Assembly (NCBI RefSeq): GCF_004798865.1
Contig: NW_025336481.1
Location: 28,920,863-28,984,862, forward strand
DNA: 64,000 bases
Reading direction: 5' to 3'
DNA from: Varanus komodoensis
Taxonomy: Eukaryota; Chordata; Lepidosauria; Squamata; Varanidae
Positions 49,583-61,189 of this stretch are shown piece after piece; the stretch's first letter is position 1, and every line of letters begins with the position of its first letter. The notes beneath the pieces are model-generated. The model was not told where the DNA came from. It did no database searches and saw only the letters and a program-made list of their open reading frames with translations. A program made the position numbers and the translations under genes.

Positions 49583-50462
49583 CGAACATAAGAAAAACCT
49601 AGTTGGATCAGGCCAATGTTCCTTCTAGTCCAGTACTCCATTCACATGGCGGCAAACCAGCTGCCCACAGGATCCCTCAAGCAGGATGAGTACAAGGGCC
49701 CTCCTTGCCCAACCTCTTAACAGCTGCTGTATTCAGGCATGGCGCCTCTGATAATAGAGGCAGCACATAGCCAGCAAGACGAGTAGCCATTCATAGACTT
49801 CTGCTCCACAAATTGCTCCAAGGTCCTTTTAAAGCCATCGAAATGGGTGGCCATCACTACTTCCTGTGGCAGCGAATTCCATAGTTTAACTGTGCACTAT
49901 GTTAAGAAGTATTTCCTTTATTTGTCCCGAGTCTCTCACTGGTCAGCTTAATGGAATAACCCTGTATCTTAGTATTATGGGAGACAAAGAGAAATGTCTT
50001 CCCATCCACTTTCTTCACACCATGCATTATTTTGTATGTCTCTGTCATGTCTCTACTTACCTTTTTTCTAAGCTAAACAATCCCATTTGTTGTAACCATT
50101 CCTCATAGGGGAGTTTCTCAATCCCCTTGACCATTTTAGTTGCCCTTCTCTTCACTCTTTCCAACTCAATAATGTCTTTTTACAGGTTGCAGTGACTGGA
50201 ACTGTACACAATATTCTAAGTGCAGTTGTAACAAAAATTTGGATAAGAAGAATATGATCTTGGCAGTTTTATTTTCTATTCCTTGGCTAATTATGACAAA
50301 CATGGAGTTTGCCTTTTTTTAAAAGTGGCTGTGGGCTGTGCCAGCATTTCTCTTGAGCTGTCCACAACACCCCCAATATCTCTTTCTTGAGCATGACTGC
50401 TAACTCAGATCCCATCAGCCTATACTTGAAGTTGGGATTGTTTGCCCTAACATGCCTCATAA
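49583..50462 (-). mobile_element. CR1 LINE, ~0.9 kb 3' part, antisense
   Basis: Antisense blocks in order: GCGAACATAAGAAAAACCTA, CCAGTACTCCATTCACATGG, GCAGCGAATTCCATAGTTTA, TCCTTTATTTGTCCCGAGTC, CATGCATTATTTTGTATGTC, TAACCATTCCTCATAGG, GACCATTTTAGTTGCCCTTC, CAGATCCCATCAGCCTATAC. This is the standard sauropsid CR1 3' region read backwards. No long frame remains. Confidence 0.88.
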
Positions 50463-53454
50463 AACATGCAATTCAACTAATTCATTCCTCGATTCTCAAC
50501 TAATTGAATACCTGTTGTAAAGGCCATAAGAAGCTGCACTGTTGTTTCTCTTTAAAATGTCAGCCTATGAAAGTGTATGTTGTGTTTACTGAGCCACATT
50601 TTATTGGTATAAAAATACAAACATCACTTTGTGCCATGCATCTCTGCTTTCAAATATGAGATTCTGAAAAATCAAAATGTTATTATAGTTCTCTCAGAAA
50701 TTAATAGTAGTTACAAATCTTGCCAGTAGATGGCCTTCTCTATAAATTTAAGACTGATTGTTATGATTAAAACACAAAGAGAATTGCCCTAAACAATTGC
50801 AAAACAACATAAAGGTACCATAAAGGAAAAGAAAATTAATTGAGCAGTCTTCAAACTGATGTTCTTCATCAGAACTTTCAAAAGGAAATTGACCCAATTG
50901 TATTTTCCTCTTCTCACACCTTTGCACTAGCTCTAGTTTCTGAGGTATTGTCCACATTACGAGAGCTAAAAGCATTCATTTTGCTAACAAGCAAAAAAGG
51001 ATTCTGATAAGCTACACAACACTACTTTTAGAACCTTGTACAATCTAGAGAAATTCTGTTTACCTCTCATAAAAGCTACTTTAATAAAGGTAAGATTCAG
51101 GGAAAGGATAAAAAAATCCATTTCACTTTTTATGTAATCTCATTTTGAAGAGAATTCATTGTATAACTGTTGTTGTTGTTATTGAACTTTTAAGTTATTT
51201 CTCAACCAATTTGAACTGTCCAATATTTTCTTGCATGCTTGAAGTGGTTTGCTTGATCTTAAACTCTGCAGGTGGACTGGTTGCACAGTAAAGCTGGAAC
51301 TACTTATTAAAAACTGACATAGGAGTTTCACATTTCAAACTTTAGACCCTTCTTTTTTACTGTGCTAATAAATGTGTAAGAAATCCCAACACTGCAAAAT
51401 TTGCACGTATCAGGAACTGAGAGAGCCCAGCTGGAGTTCTACTCACAGATTTTCTTGTTCTGCATGGTTAGCCTGGATGACTCCACAGCCTCTGCACTTT
51501 TTCTTTTGCTTCTTTGCCATGCTTGACCAAGTGGCATTCATCTTTCTTTGAACAGCCCCTCCTATAACCTTGATAGTAGTTTGACAGTGATCCAGCATTA
51601 GCAGTATCTATCCATGGCTCCAAGAAGAGCTACACATTATTTAAGGAAACAGTATACAGTTATCAAGAATTATGGTGGCTGGTATACAAGTCTATATGCA
51701 TGGAGTGCTTTCCACTACCCCAGTCAGGTTTCAAAAAATGAGAAACATATGTCCAGCTTAAATTTTGCTTTTACCATTAATTTTCTTTAAGGTTGCAACC
51801 CTATGAACAATGCTTGGGAGACTGTTATGGAATTAACTTCCTAAGTACTTCCTATGCAAATATGTACAGGATCAGTTTGTAAGAGTCGTAGGAATGGGAA
51901 AGATAAGGATACTACTAATTGAAATGCTGCTTTTTTGTGCAAACTTAAAGGTATCCAAATCCACTATAAGAACAGGTAGAAAAATACCCACATAGTATTT
52001 ATTTTCAGAGCTAAGTATAAATTGTAAGTCCTTACATAGCACTATAACCCGTGTTGTCCTCTCATCCAACACCAAAGTGGACAAGTGTGGAACCAGAGTT
52101 GTTTTCAAATGTTTTATTACATTTCTACACTGTAGAAATACTCTGAGCAGTTAATGAAAATTAAAAATCATGAAATACAACATTCTAAAAGCCTAATACG
52201 AAACATTTAAATGTGTTTAAATTTAGAACACTATATGAACTTTCCAAATGATATTACAGTGGAGAATACTCATCTGCTGAAAAAGCTAGAAGAATACAAC
52301 TTTAAGGTATTGTCAAAGTTATCCGAACATTATGAGGGTGAGGGAGAAAGAAAGGGGTGTCATTTGGTGGTGCCTTGAACACTAGCCAATAAATGCCATT
52401 AATGCTTGAACAACCAATGCATGTATAGAATCAATATATTGCCACTAGAGGGAATCCTATCTACCACACACATGATGTTTAACTGGGTTACTTCCAGGAA
52501 TCAAGACACAACTTACATCTCTTGTTCAATAAATGATGAACCAGAAATGATTGTTGTAACAAAAGGTAGAATTATTTTACTGGGAAGCAATCACTTTCCT
52601 AGAATATAATCACTTCAGTAGCTTTTGCAATACTGGAAGAGTGGTCTTGGGAAAAATAATTTAAAGGCCTGTCATTTGTAGCATTCCCATCAGACAAGAG
52701 GAAGGAAATAATTCCATGGAGAAAATGCTGCTTTCCACAACAGCAGTCATTTGGATGTGTAGATCTGGACAGATAAAAACAGCTTGCAATTTAGGATAGC
52801 TCAACCATTATACAGAGCTGTGGCAGAATCTGGCCTCTCAATAGCAGTGAATGGAGCATATATTTTCCAGCACTGACAGGCTCCATTTTGCATTGTCTGC
52901 TTCAAGCATCATAGTGTCAGTTCACAGAATACCATATAAAAGTTCCTGAAGAGAGATGCTAAACATTTGTTGTGAGCCTGAATGTGCCTCATTCTTTCTG
53001 TCAACTGTAGAATGTTGTGGTGGGTTTTGGCACTCACACCATTGCATGAGCTGAACAAAGATCTGAGGTTCCATGGCACCAAAGAGTTCTAACTGGTTTC
53101 ATATCATTCCCCCAACAGGAAAACCAATTGTTCTCACAGCTGCTGAAAGCACTCTAAAACAGGTGCTTACTAATGCACAAGGCAGGAGGAATTTAGCATC
53201 TACTTCATGCCAAACAGCTTTGCTTCAAAGGACTCCAAGTCAAGTGCATTTTCAAAATACAGAGCTGAACACCAGTGCATTCCTCACCTCACCCTGTCAC
53301 TATAAAAGAGTCGAGGTGGTGAAGAGAACCTGTTTATATCTTATATTTGTGGTTTGATGAACATAGAGAGCTACTGGCGCATGGGTTCAGAAAATGAGAG
53401 AAAAAGTTTATCAGGTGATACATTTCAGTTTATCCCAGCCTACATTCCAGATAC

Positions 53455-53645
53455 CCTGATGCTGGGAACAATAGACGGCAAAAGAAGAAGGGGACGGCAG
53501 AGGATGAGGTGGCTAGATGGAGTCACTGGGGCAGTGGGTGTGAGCTTGGGCGGACTCCGAGGGATGGTGGAGGACAAGAGAGCCTGGAGGAATGTTGTCC
53601 ATGGGGTCGTGATGGGTCGGGCACAACTTTGTGACTAACAACAGC
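53455..53645 (+). mobile_element. BovB (RTE-clade) LINE 3' end
   Basis: From about 53463 a frame reads GTIDGKRRRGRQRMRWLDGV, then GVSLGGLRGMVEDKRAWRNV, ending VMGRAQLCD-stop at 53638, followed by an ACAAC-type tail. This is the C-terminal end of the BovB ORF2 (the family with 'GRQRMRWLDG' and 'VHGV..GR..L.D'). It is strongly 5'-truncated but its last ~58 codons are still open, suggesting a fairly recent insertion. BovB is abundant in squamates and ruminants and is known for horizontal transfer. Confidence 0.88.
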
Positions 53646-53648
53646 ATT

Positions 53649-53736
53649 CCAGATGTTTCAGCCTTTAGCTCCTACCAGTCCCAACCAGCATGGCCAATGA
53701 TCTGGGCTAACAGCAGCCATATTCTGAAACATTTGG
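53649..53736. repeat. palindromic hAT-like MITE fragment
   Basis: CCAGATGTTTCAG (53649-53661) and CTGAAACATTTGG (53724-53736) are inverted (12 of 13). Between them lie CCAACCAGCATGGCCAATGA and a partly complementary half. Related halves occur near 42850-42935 (CCAACATCTGGAGG) and 55190-55215 (ACTACAATTCCCATCATTCC). Confidence 0.65.
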
Positions 53737-56115
53737 TAGGGCCCTAGTTGAAGGAATTAGTATTGGCAAATGAGTACACATTCAGGTTATTAAACTGGAG
53801 AAGGAAATTCAAGGGTTGTTTCTCCACTTTTAACTGCACAACGATACTGTAAGGTAGGCTTGATTGAGAAAGAGTTTTATTTGAACATGTCCCAGTCATA
53901 GTCCAAAACTGCACCATGCTGGTTTTCAGTGCATATGCATTGGATATCTGTGTTGGAAAAGGAGCATCAGATATTGTGTGAATCTCAGGTGGAACAAGCA
54001 TAGCCAGTGGGTGGTATGCCCAAGGTGTTGAGACCGGCAGGCAAGCCTAAAGCCAAAGCCATTACAATGGTTTAGACTGAGTCACAGATCAGAGAGAACA
54101 GTCTTAAAGGGCCAGATGAAATTCTACTGGTTCTTTGTTGTTCCACTGGACTCTTCTGAGTGGGCAGCTGCAATAACACCTTCTGGCTACCTGGAGTGGT
54201 GGCACTGAAGTGCAGAGGTGAGCAGGCTACCACTTGTCATCTTTGTAACTCCCATGGGAGCAAGGAAATGAAGTCTTTCTACCAGGATCCCTGCTTTGGG
54301 ACTACTGGTTGCTGACTCTGGACCTTTGCTTTCCACTGCTAACTATTAGAAAGCCCCCAGTCAGACAGGGTGCTGATTTGCTGAATACTACTCATAGCTC
54401 AAGAGAAAGTTCATATCTGAGGGTACTTCCCAATCCTGGGTTGGATCCAGTCTGAGTCATACCTGGAATAGACTGATAGAAATCGATGGGGTTGAAGTTA
54501 TGTGCAAGTGATTTCAGTGAGTTTACACCAAGTATGCCAAAATCTGGATCAAATCTCAGGCTTTGATTGTGCTATCACCCTGCCTCTTGTACAGAATTTT
54601 CCACTTGTAACCCTCCTAGGTTTTCCCATGGTTTCTTCCACCTTCCACCTTACCAGAAGAAAACTTTTAATGAGAAAGATGGAATGTTTGTACAATGTCT
54701 TTTGATTCACTAAAATTAGAAGCCTTCCAAGCAGAAGCAGCATGAATCAGAATGGCTACTACCAGCTGGTTACAGCTTTAAAAGTGTACCAACAAGTTTT
54801 CTTTCACAATTATGACAATGAAGACATTTCCAAAGTCACAGCTTTTGGAGTAACAGCTAGTCACAACATTCACATATCCTGAAACCCAATGTATTTGTTT
54901 CTTGCACAGTAGAAAATGTTTCCTAGATTGGCATCCAACCACTTACAGCTGTTTCAGGATATTAAGTCCTGAGCCACAAACTGTCCATCTGAAAACATTT
55001 GCCAGCCCAAAATGAGAGAAGCTGACCTTCCTTGCAACTCTTTACGTGCCAGAAAGAGGTGTACATTACAAGCATGCAATCTGTCAGGGTTACAGCACAT
55101 ACTTTGACAAAAGGTCATTTGCAAAGTCACAGTGGGGCAGATTGAAAATGTGGGCTTTATCAGCCTTCTCCAAACTGGTGCTGTGTAGATATGCTGAACT
55201 ACAATTCCCATCATTCCCAGGCAGCCTAGACAAGCAGTGTGATGTTTATTTACATGGCCATGAATTTTATCTTATAATGAATTAGAGGTAGTTAAACAAA
55301 ACCTGCCACCTTGACACAAATGAGGTTACAAGACATTTGGCTAATTGCAACTGGGAAACCCTGCTCTGAAACCTATAAAGCTCTCTGCTCTTCAGGATTA
55401 ACTGTACATTTCTAATCAAGTTTGAAACTGTCCTCCCATTCCCATCATATTAACAACCAGTTCCTATATTATTGGTTTGTCTGCACATAGCAATGTTAAT
55501 TAAAGCACTATTACTCTAATCATTGGTGGGAATAGAATTCCTGGTGCTCCTTCCAGGATCAGTTTGCACTGACTTTTGAGATGAGAAGGCTGGGAAATGG
55601 GGAACGCAGGCATCAAGACTGCAGAGGAGCGTGAAGTAGGTTATCTCAAGTCTGCCATCTCCAGGTGCTCAGGCAGACCATGAGAACAAATATGATTTGA
55701 AAGTGAAGAGAGGGGGCATGGAAGAGGAATAAGACAAGCCCAGTCTAATCCCTGGCCCCATGATGCTGCTCAAATTAGAAGAGCTACTCAATTAGAGGGC
55801 CTGCCAAGAGCTGAGAGGTTAGTCCTTCTCCAGAAGGGCCCACATAGGAGGGTGGAGCCCAAGGTTATTGAAAAGGGGAATTTTCAGAAATAATTTCTAG
55901 TTGGATTCTACAAATCACTGCTCATTCCCAGAGCCTTGTCTTCTAGTGGGTACAGTTAGCTGTGGGTTGGAAATAAAGAGCAATTTTGCAAAAAGACTGT
56001 TGGTTGCTTGAAATGAGTAAGGAGAAACCCAGTGCCCAACAATCATTTTACTTCATTTGCTTGTAATGCTCTTTCTCGCTATCCTGCCTTCTGTGCTGAA
56101 GCGTTTATAAAACAC

Positions 56116-56222
56116 TAAGAATGCAATTCTATATCCACTTAACTGGAAGTAAGCCCTTTTGCTCTCAATAGGATCTGCTTCTGAGTAATTAAATTTAGGA
56201 TTGCGCTGTAAGCAAACCCCAT
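56116..56222. repeat. short palindromic dispersed unit, copy
   Basis: ATGCAATTCTATATCC, GGAAGTAAGCCC, CTTCTGAGTAATT and AGGATTGCGCTG follow the same palindromic family order as 36424-36506. Confidence 0.55.
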
Positions 56223-56873
56223 ACAAGTCTACTAAAGAGTGAGTCTCACTGAGGTCAATGTGATCAGAGTGAGCATAAACCTGAGCAAAAAGGACCCTTT
56301 TATGTAGACATGAACAGCAGGGATGCAGCAGTACCAGACGTGTTACAACCCAACTTCCACCCACTCCAGACCACATAGGAGCGATGGGAGGTGCAGTACA
56401 GCAACATCTATGCAGCCTCATGTTCTCTAGCTATGCTGTATAGAATTCACTGAAAAGGTGAGTAATGACTACTCCAAGTGCTTTATAAAATAGAGAGCAG
56501 CTGGGATCACACAGTATAACAAACAACCCTGAATGGATTTCAAGGTGTGTGGTTTTTTGCCTCTGCCTGACAGACAATTAATTATATTCTCTAGCATGAA
56601 TTCTACCCTCCTCATGAAGTGCTTCCACTAATAGCACACATCTCCTCAGCCACCACACCTGAAAATCAATCCCACGTTGGATGGCTGCAGTATCTCCTGC
56701 AGGAGCTGCCACTTTTTCCTGCGGACTCTGTCAGAGCACCATGGAAACTACAGTGCTGGGTTTGGATGATCAAAGAAACCATGGTGAAACATGGAACTCA
56801 TAGAACAGACCATTGTTTCTCAGCATGTTCAAAAAAACAAAAAACAAACATGCCATTCTGAAATATCATGGCA

Positions 56874-56938
56874 GGGTTCAGATGACGCTGGAAAATCCTG
56901 TCAAGAAACAACTGCGGCTTCTTGTGTCATCTGAACCC
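56874..56938. repeat. 65-bp element with perfect 13-bp TIRs
   Basis: GGGTTCAGATGAC (56874-56886) and GTCATCTGAACCC (56926-56938) are exact inverted copies around a 39-bp non-coding centre. It may be the inner part of a larger MITE. Confidence 0.7.
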
Positions 56939-57150
56939 ATCAACCATTCGAGGGATTGTGGAGGAGAAGCCATGCATTTCAGTGCTAAAGTCCAGAAAAA
57001 TCCGGATTGAAAAGAAAACATATGCATAAATCGGGGGCTTGGAAGGTGTGGTTCTCTAGAAGATGTGGAAGCAAAGCTTTCAGTATCTGTCACCATTCCA
57101 TCTGAATGGAAATGGCAACATATGGAGGGATACACATTTCCCACCTCTGA

Positions 57151-57173
57151 GATATATATATATATATATATAT
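57151..57173. repeat. (TA)n microsatellite
   Basis: This is a short pure TA dinucleotide run in intergenic DNA. A similar AT-rich run occurs at about 36879-36910. Confidence 0.9.
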
Positions 57174-57652
57174 GAAGAGATTTTCGGTTATGACATTCAC
57201 TTAAACAAGTCCTATGTACTGTTCAGTTCATTTATTTGGTTGTTCAAGCACAGTTTAGCTCTGCTAGTCTCTGAAAAACTGCTAATCATCAGGTGTGCAT
57301 GTCCTTCAAAGAGCCAGTGCTTTAGCATATTCCAGGCACTGTTTCAGAGTGCTCAAAATGTTAGGCTATGAGTCTTCCAAATTTAAAGAATGCTCAACCT
57401 ATCAAAGAACTACTTATTATTTAAAAGCATGCCAAGAGACACTTTACATACCTTAAAAACTGACAAATTCAATATGATGATAATAATGTGTTTTATTATT
57501 TGATTATCATCATCATTTGATTATCATCATCAAGCATGTCTATAAAAATAAAACCAGAATTGGAATTGTATGCCAATTTTCATCCACCAACTTAGTCTGA
57601 AGAAAACCACTGAAGCACTTGTTTCTTTTTAGGAGATATCCTGGATAGAGAT

Positions 57653-57727
57653 AGAATAATAATAAGCATTATTATTTCATTTTTATACCACCTCATAACC
57701 AAAAGTCTCTGGGCAGTTTACAATAGT
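57653..57727 (-). mobile_element. LINE 3' tail-like repeat, antisense
   Basis: ATAATAATAAGCATTATTAT, TTTTATACCACCTCATAACC and CTGGGCAGTTTACAATAG resemble an antisense LINE 3' end with its A/T-rich tail. Family uncertain. Confidence 0.4.
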
Positions 57728-58438
57728 TTTTTTATAGTACAACCTCAGATTAGGGTGTTATTTGGTTTCAAAAGACTTTTATGTAAAAGCATACCTCTAA
57801 GGAAGCAAAGGCAGAGAAAACACCAAATATTTGGGACCAGAGGCTAAAATCCAAATGGCTCCCCCTAGTGGTAAAAATATAATTAAATAGGGACAGTTTG
57901 CGGCCCTATACCAAAAATGGCCTCACCCTCTTAATGGCAGTGCTGGCCCTGAGTTAAGATGCTTTACATGCTGTATTTGGCAGATAAAAACAACAGTCTG
58001 GTGTAAACAGTAAACTTCTTATCACTAGGGAAAGTACACCTGTGGAAATCGAACTTGAATTATGCTGCTTCTTTGGGCATCTCAAACCATAGAGAATTTT
58101 CATAACTGCTCTGCCTCTGCAATCTGCTGCTTTCATTTTTGACAATAGCTAAAATATTAATGTGGTACAATTTTAAAACCCCAAGTTATAATTATAGTAT
58201 ATAAGATTAATAATTATTGTTGCTTGGTTAAATATAGTGCCATTCCTCCCATAGCAGGAAGGCAGGCCAGCAGTATTTGCAAATATACACATTTTAAAGC
58301 AACTGCTCCTCTGTATACATGTTTTTGTTCCACTGGAATTCCAAGGGCCTCGTATTTCAATGGAGAGTCTCCAGGCTGCTGGCAGGAGTCTTAGCAATGC
58401 CCAAGTGTTGTCCGAGCTGGTTTCAAATCTCAAGCAGT

Positions 58439-58632
58439 TCATAGTACATGATAGATGAGCTTGGGATGGGGGGTCTCTGGAGTGCCTGGCTGTGACCCAG
58501 GACTGGTACTGGGAGAGAGGGAAGAAGAGTCCTGTAGGGAAAACCCAGCCTGATCGGAGGAAGAGATGCGATCCACAATGCTGGATAAGCAATCCAAGCT
58601 GGAGAGGGCTGTGCTGTCTTCCAAGGGATATG
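58439..58632 (-). CDS. MYF5: MYF5 exon 3 (C-terminal activation helix)
   Basis: This is a 194-nt coding part on the minus strand: acceptor CTTTCTGCAG, then CATATCCC, with stop TGA at 58441-58439. It encodes Ala-Tyr-Pro through helix III ([17 protein letters not shown]), a Ser/Pro-rich stretch ([18 protein letters not shown]), and LIYHVL. The 3'UTR continues towards lower coordinates, but I could not fix its polyadenylation site. Confidence 0.95.
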
Positions 58633-60511
58633 CTGCAGAAAGCAAGAAAGAAAAACATTCAGGGGAAAGACGTAGGTAGTCACGGGGCTGGACTCAGAGC
58701 CAGGATCTAGCACCCTCCAGCCATGGAGAGAGAGGCAGCATCAAGCCCCTGAACCCACATGGGAAGGGCAAGTTGCTAGGCACTTAAAAGATGGGGGGTC
58801 AGGCCCACAGACCCAAATCTGCATATGCTCATTGATATCTATATATGAACATTTAGACTCAGCTTTGTTTAAATTTCACAGGAGGCAAAGCCAGCCAATT
58901 CATTTCTCATCCAAATCTTCTCAAATAAAATAAGCTCTTACATTAACCTGCACCATGGTCCAGATAATCTGAAGCCAATGGAAGAAGTCCTCTCTAAGCG
59001 TAAAGCAGGGAAGGACTGGGAGAGGTAACTGAGCACAGGTGTACTGGAGCTCACCAGGGCTGACTCTGGCCCTCTCAGCCTCCTTTCTTCCCATATATTT
59101 TTTTTCCGTTCTATGTCCTGCCTTTTTCCTACAAAGGGCTCAAGGCAGCTTACATCATTTTCCTCCTCCATCTTAACCCCACAACAACCCTGTGAGGTAG
59201 GTTGGGCTGAGAGTCTGTGACTGGCCCAAAGTCACCCAGTTGGCTCCATGGCTGAGCGGGGACTAGAACCCAGATCGCCTGAGTCCCAGTCCCGTGCTCT
59301 TAACCACTACACCACACTGGCTCATATTTACAAAGGGAAAAACAGCCAAGCATGTACATCATTGCTGACGTTCTTATTATTAATTTTCCTTTTAAGATAT
59401 AATTTTCTGCAATACAATGGTGCCTATTCCCAAGTAAATGTGTTTGGCAGCAGGATGGCAAAAGCAAACTCCAGTTTATTGCTCCAGTTGTGAAAGTGCT
59501 ATGATTTCAGTGAATTTAAAACACGACATGGGACAACTTCAGAGGGTTTCTTTCATTTTCTTTTTATCAAGGTTGATATAAAGAGTGGGTTGTTTTGGCT
59601 GTTTGCTCAGAAGCACTTGTAGAGTGTATACAAGCACTTGTAAAGCATGGAATAGTGATGTTAGGGGGAAAGTTATTTGTGTACTTCCCAAATAAACAGG
59701 GTCATCTAAATGGAAGGCTCATAAGACCATTAAAATCAAGGTCTAAACTTATCTAGCTGCACTGCTGCCAAGAAGGGACCACAAAAGTCAGCTAGTCCAA
59801 CTCTCTGCCAGTGGGGAAGACCCCTTGCTGCAATGCCCCTAATAGGTGACCTCTGTCTAATAATTGACTAAAGAGACTTCTCCAGTTTCTGAAGCAGTCT
59901 GTTCTGTTGCCAAACAGCTCATACCATCAGGAAATTGTCCTAATGCTTAGTTAATATCCCATTTCTTGACATTTGGACCCAGTGGTTCAGGACATGCTCC
60001 TCTCTGGAGAAGAAGACAAAGTTATGTGACAGGCCTTCAAATATTTGAAGGTAGCACCTGGCACCTCTTAATGGTCTCTTCTCCAGGCTAAATACTCTCA
60101 GTTCCTTACATCTTTTCTCATTAGAATGGGTCCAAGCTATATCCATTTGTTCATCTACCCAAGTCCCATTAATTTCAATGGGTCTACTCCAAATAGGACT
60201 CACACTGGATACAACCTGTATAATAAGATGCTTGTATATTTTGTTTTGCATACTGTTCTTGTATGGAACCTTGGGCATGAACAGGCTGTTAACAAACATT
60301 ATTGATCATATGCAGTGAAAGCATCCATCCCCAAAGTCTGCTCTTGGTCCCTGGAATTGTTCTCTCCAGATCAGAAGTGCTCAGGTTTGACACTACTAGT
60401 GCTATTCTTAGAATGGGATGGACTTGGAGCCTTACCATTTGGGAGATCAGAACAGTAGACATTTTCGTAAGTGCTGTTTCTCCTGTACCAGATAGGGCTG
60501 TTGCATTCAAC
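58439..60511 (-). CDS. MYF5: MYF5 (myogenic factor 5), exons 2 and 3; exon 1 outside or not seen
   Basis: MYF5 is a myogenic bHLH transcription factor that binds E-boxes with E proteins and commits cells to skeletal muscle. Only the region C-terminal to the bHLH is present. Exon 2 (60511 down to 60436) reads [20 protein letters not shown] and then SDLPN. Exon 3 (58632 down to 58439) reads [10 protein letters not shown], then [17 protein letters not shown], and ends LIYHVL-TGA. The [17 protein letters not shown] segment is the amphipathic helix III conserved in MYF5 and MyoD, and the LIYHVL terminus is diagnostic of MYF5. The joined pieces are in phase (AAT-G|CA) with GT-AG junctions. The bHLH-encoding exon is not found up to 64000, so intron 1 is at least about 3.5 kb here, far longer than in mammals. 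The gene is convergent with LIN7A, as in mammals. Confidence 0.93.
58633..60435 (-). other. MYF5: MYF5 intron 2 (1.8 kb)
   Basis: This lies between MYF5 exons 2 and 3 on the minus strand, with a GTAAGG donor and CTGCAG acceptor. It carries a minus-strand tRNA-derived SINE at 59098-59323 and half of a palindromic unit near 60165-60222. Confidence 0.85.
59098..59323 (-). mobile_element. full-length tRNA-derived SINE
   Basis: Antisense order: a T-rich run, ATGTCCTGCCTTTTTCC, AAGGCAGCTTACATC, CACAACAACCCTGTGAGGTA, GGTTGGGCTGAGAGTCTGTG, GGCCCAAAGTCACCCAG, TTAACCACTACACCACACTG. The head is intact and it is little diverged from 13481-13711. It lies in MYF5 intron 2 in the same orientation as the gene. 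Confidence 0.9.
60436..60511 (-). CDS. MYF5: MYF5 exon 2
   Basis: This is a 76-nt exon on the minus strand, with acceptor CTGTTTCAG before GTTGAATGC and donor GTAAGG after CCAAATG. It enters in phase 0 and leaves one base over. It corresponds to the human stretch ECNSPVWSRKSS through YCPDVSN, with several substitutions (Ile-Trp-Tyr for Val-Trp-Ser, and others) that fit distant orthology rather than a recent copy. Confidence 0.92.
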
Positions 60512-60589
60512 CTGAAACAGGCAAGAAGAGGGAAGTTCCATTGTTATTGATTGGCATGATAGCAAGGGTACAAACAAACACAGGAAGCT

Positions 60590-60896
60590 TAGAACATAAG
60601 AAGATGCCTAATCATGAATTAGATAACTGGTCATCTAGCTTAGGGGTTTTTACAGCCAGTTGCATAATTCAGAGTACTAAGTTAGAGGTTTTGTTTTTGT
60701 AATGCATAGTAAAAAACCATTAAAAAACCAAGCATTGCAAAAACAAAACCTCTAACTTAGTACTCTGAATTATGTAACTGGCTTCAAGCTTTATGGGGTT
60801 TATGGGGCTTTGGTTTTTCCCAGCCCTACCAGGAGATATACCAGGGATTAATTCTATGAACTTTGGCATGCAAAACATGTCCTCTACTCCCTTTCC
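60590..60896 (-). mobile_element. tRNA-derived SINE (second family), split by a palindromic element
   Basis: The outer parts, TTAGAACATAAGAAGATGCC with GTCATCTAGCTTAGG on the left and CCCAGCCCTACCAGGAG, ATACCAGGGATTAATTC and GGCATGCAAAACATGTCCTC on the right, are the two halves of the SINE family seen at 47654-47838. The middle is replaced by the palindrome at 60654-60783. Confidence 0.65.
60654..60783. mobile_element. long palindromic MITE (52-bp arms)
   Basis: The arms 60654-60705 and 60732-60783 are reverse complements at 50 of 52 positions, with a 26-bp loop; the ends read AGCCAGTTGCATAATTC and AATTATGTAACTGGCT. High arm identity suggests a young insertion or correction between arms. It sits inside a SINE in MYF5 intron 1. 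Confidence 0.85.
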
Positions 60897-61189
60897 CTAT
60901 TTGTATTCTTTGGGAAAAGTTTACTTGCAAAGGAACTTTTATGGATGGACTTTGCTCCAAGTCTGAGTGAAGGTATGTTTGGAGGTAGAGATTTTCTCCT
61001 AGTTTTCAGTACCTAGGTATAGGGGTGTTTCGGTATGCATTTTCCAGAACAGGGGAGAGGGCTGTTTTATTGTTAAGTGCAGGTACTTGTCAGAAAAGGC
61101 CTCATAGCCATAGCCAGGTGGTGAGCACAAAGGTGTGGACAGTGATGCTGAGCCATACCAATGTTATTCAGAGCTATACCTTTTCAGTG

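Larger units (their letters stand above)
34021..58438. other. LIN7A 3' flank and LIN7A-MYF5 intergenic DNA
   Basis: This stretch contains the probable LIN7A 3'UTR exon(s), probably the MYF5 3'UTR at its right end, and transposon remains annotated separately: a TIR element, MIR, L2-group LINE pieces, antisense CR1, BovB and SINEs. No other protein gene was recognised. The longest open frame (42954-43499, minus, 181 codons) resembles nothing I know. Confidence 0.75.

Noticed and set aside
58173-58658. 161-codon minus-strand open frame overlapping MYF5 exon 3
   Set aside because: It is in a different frame from the conserved MYF5 C-terminus, which ends LIYHVL at 58442.
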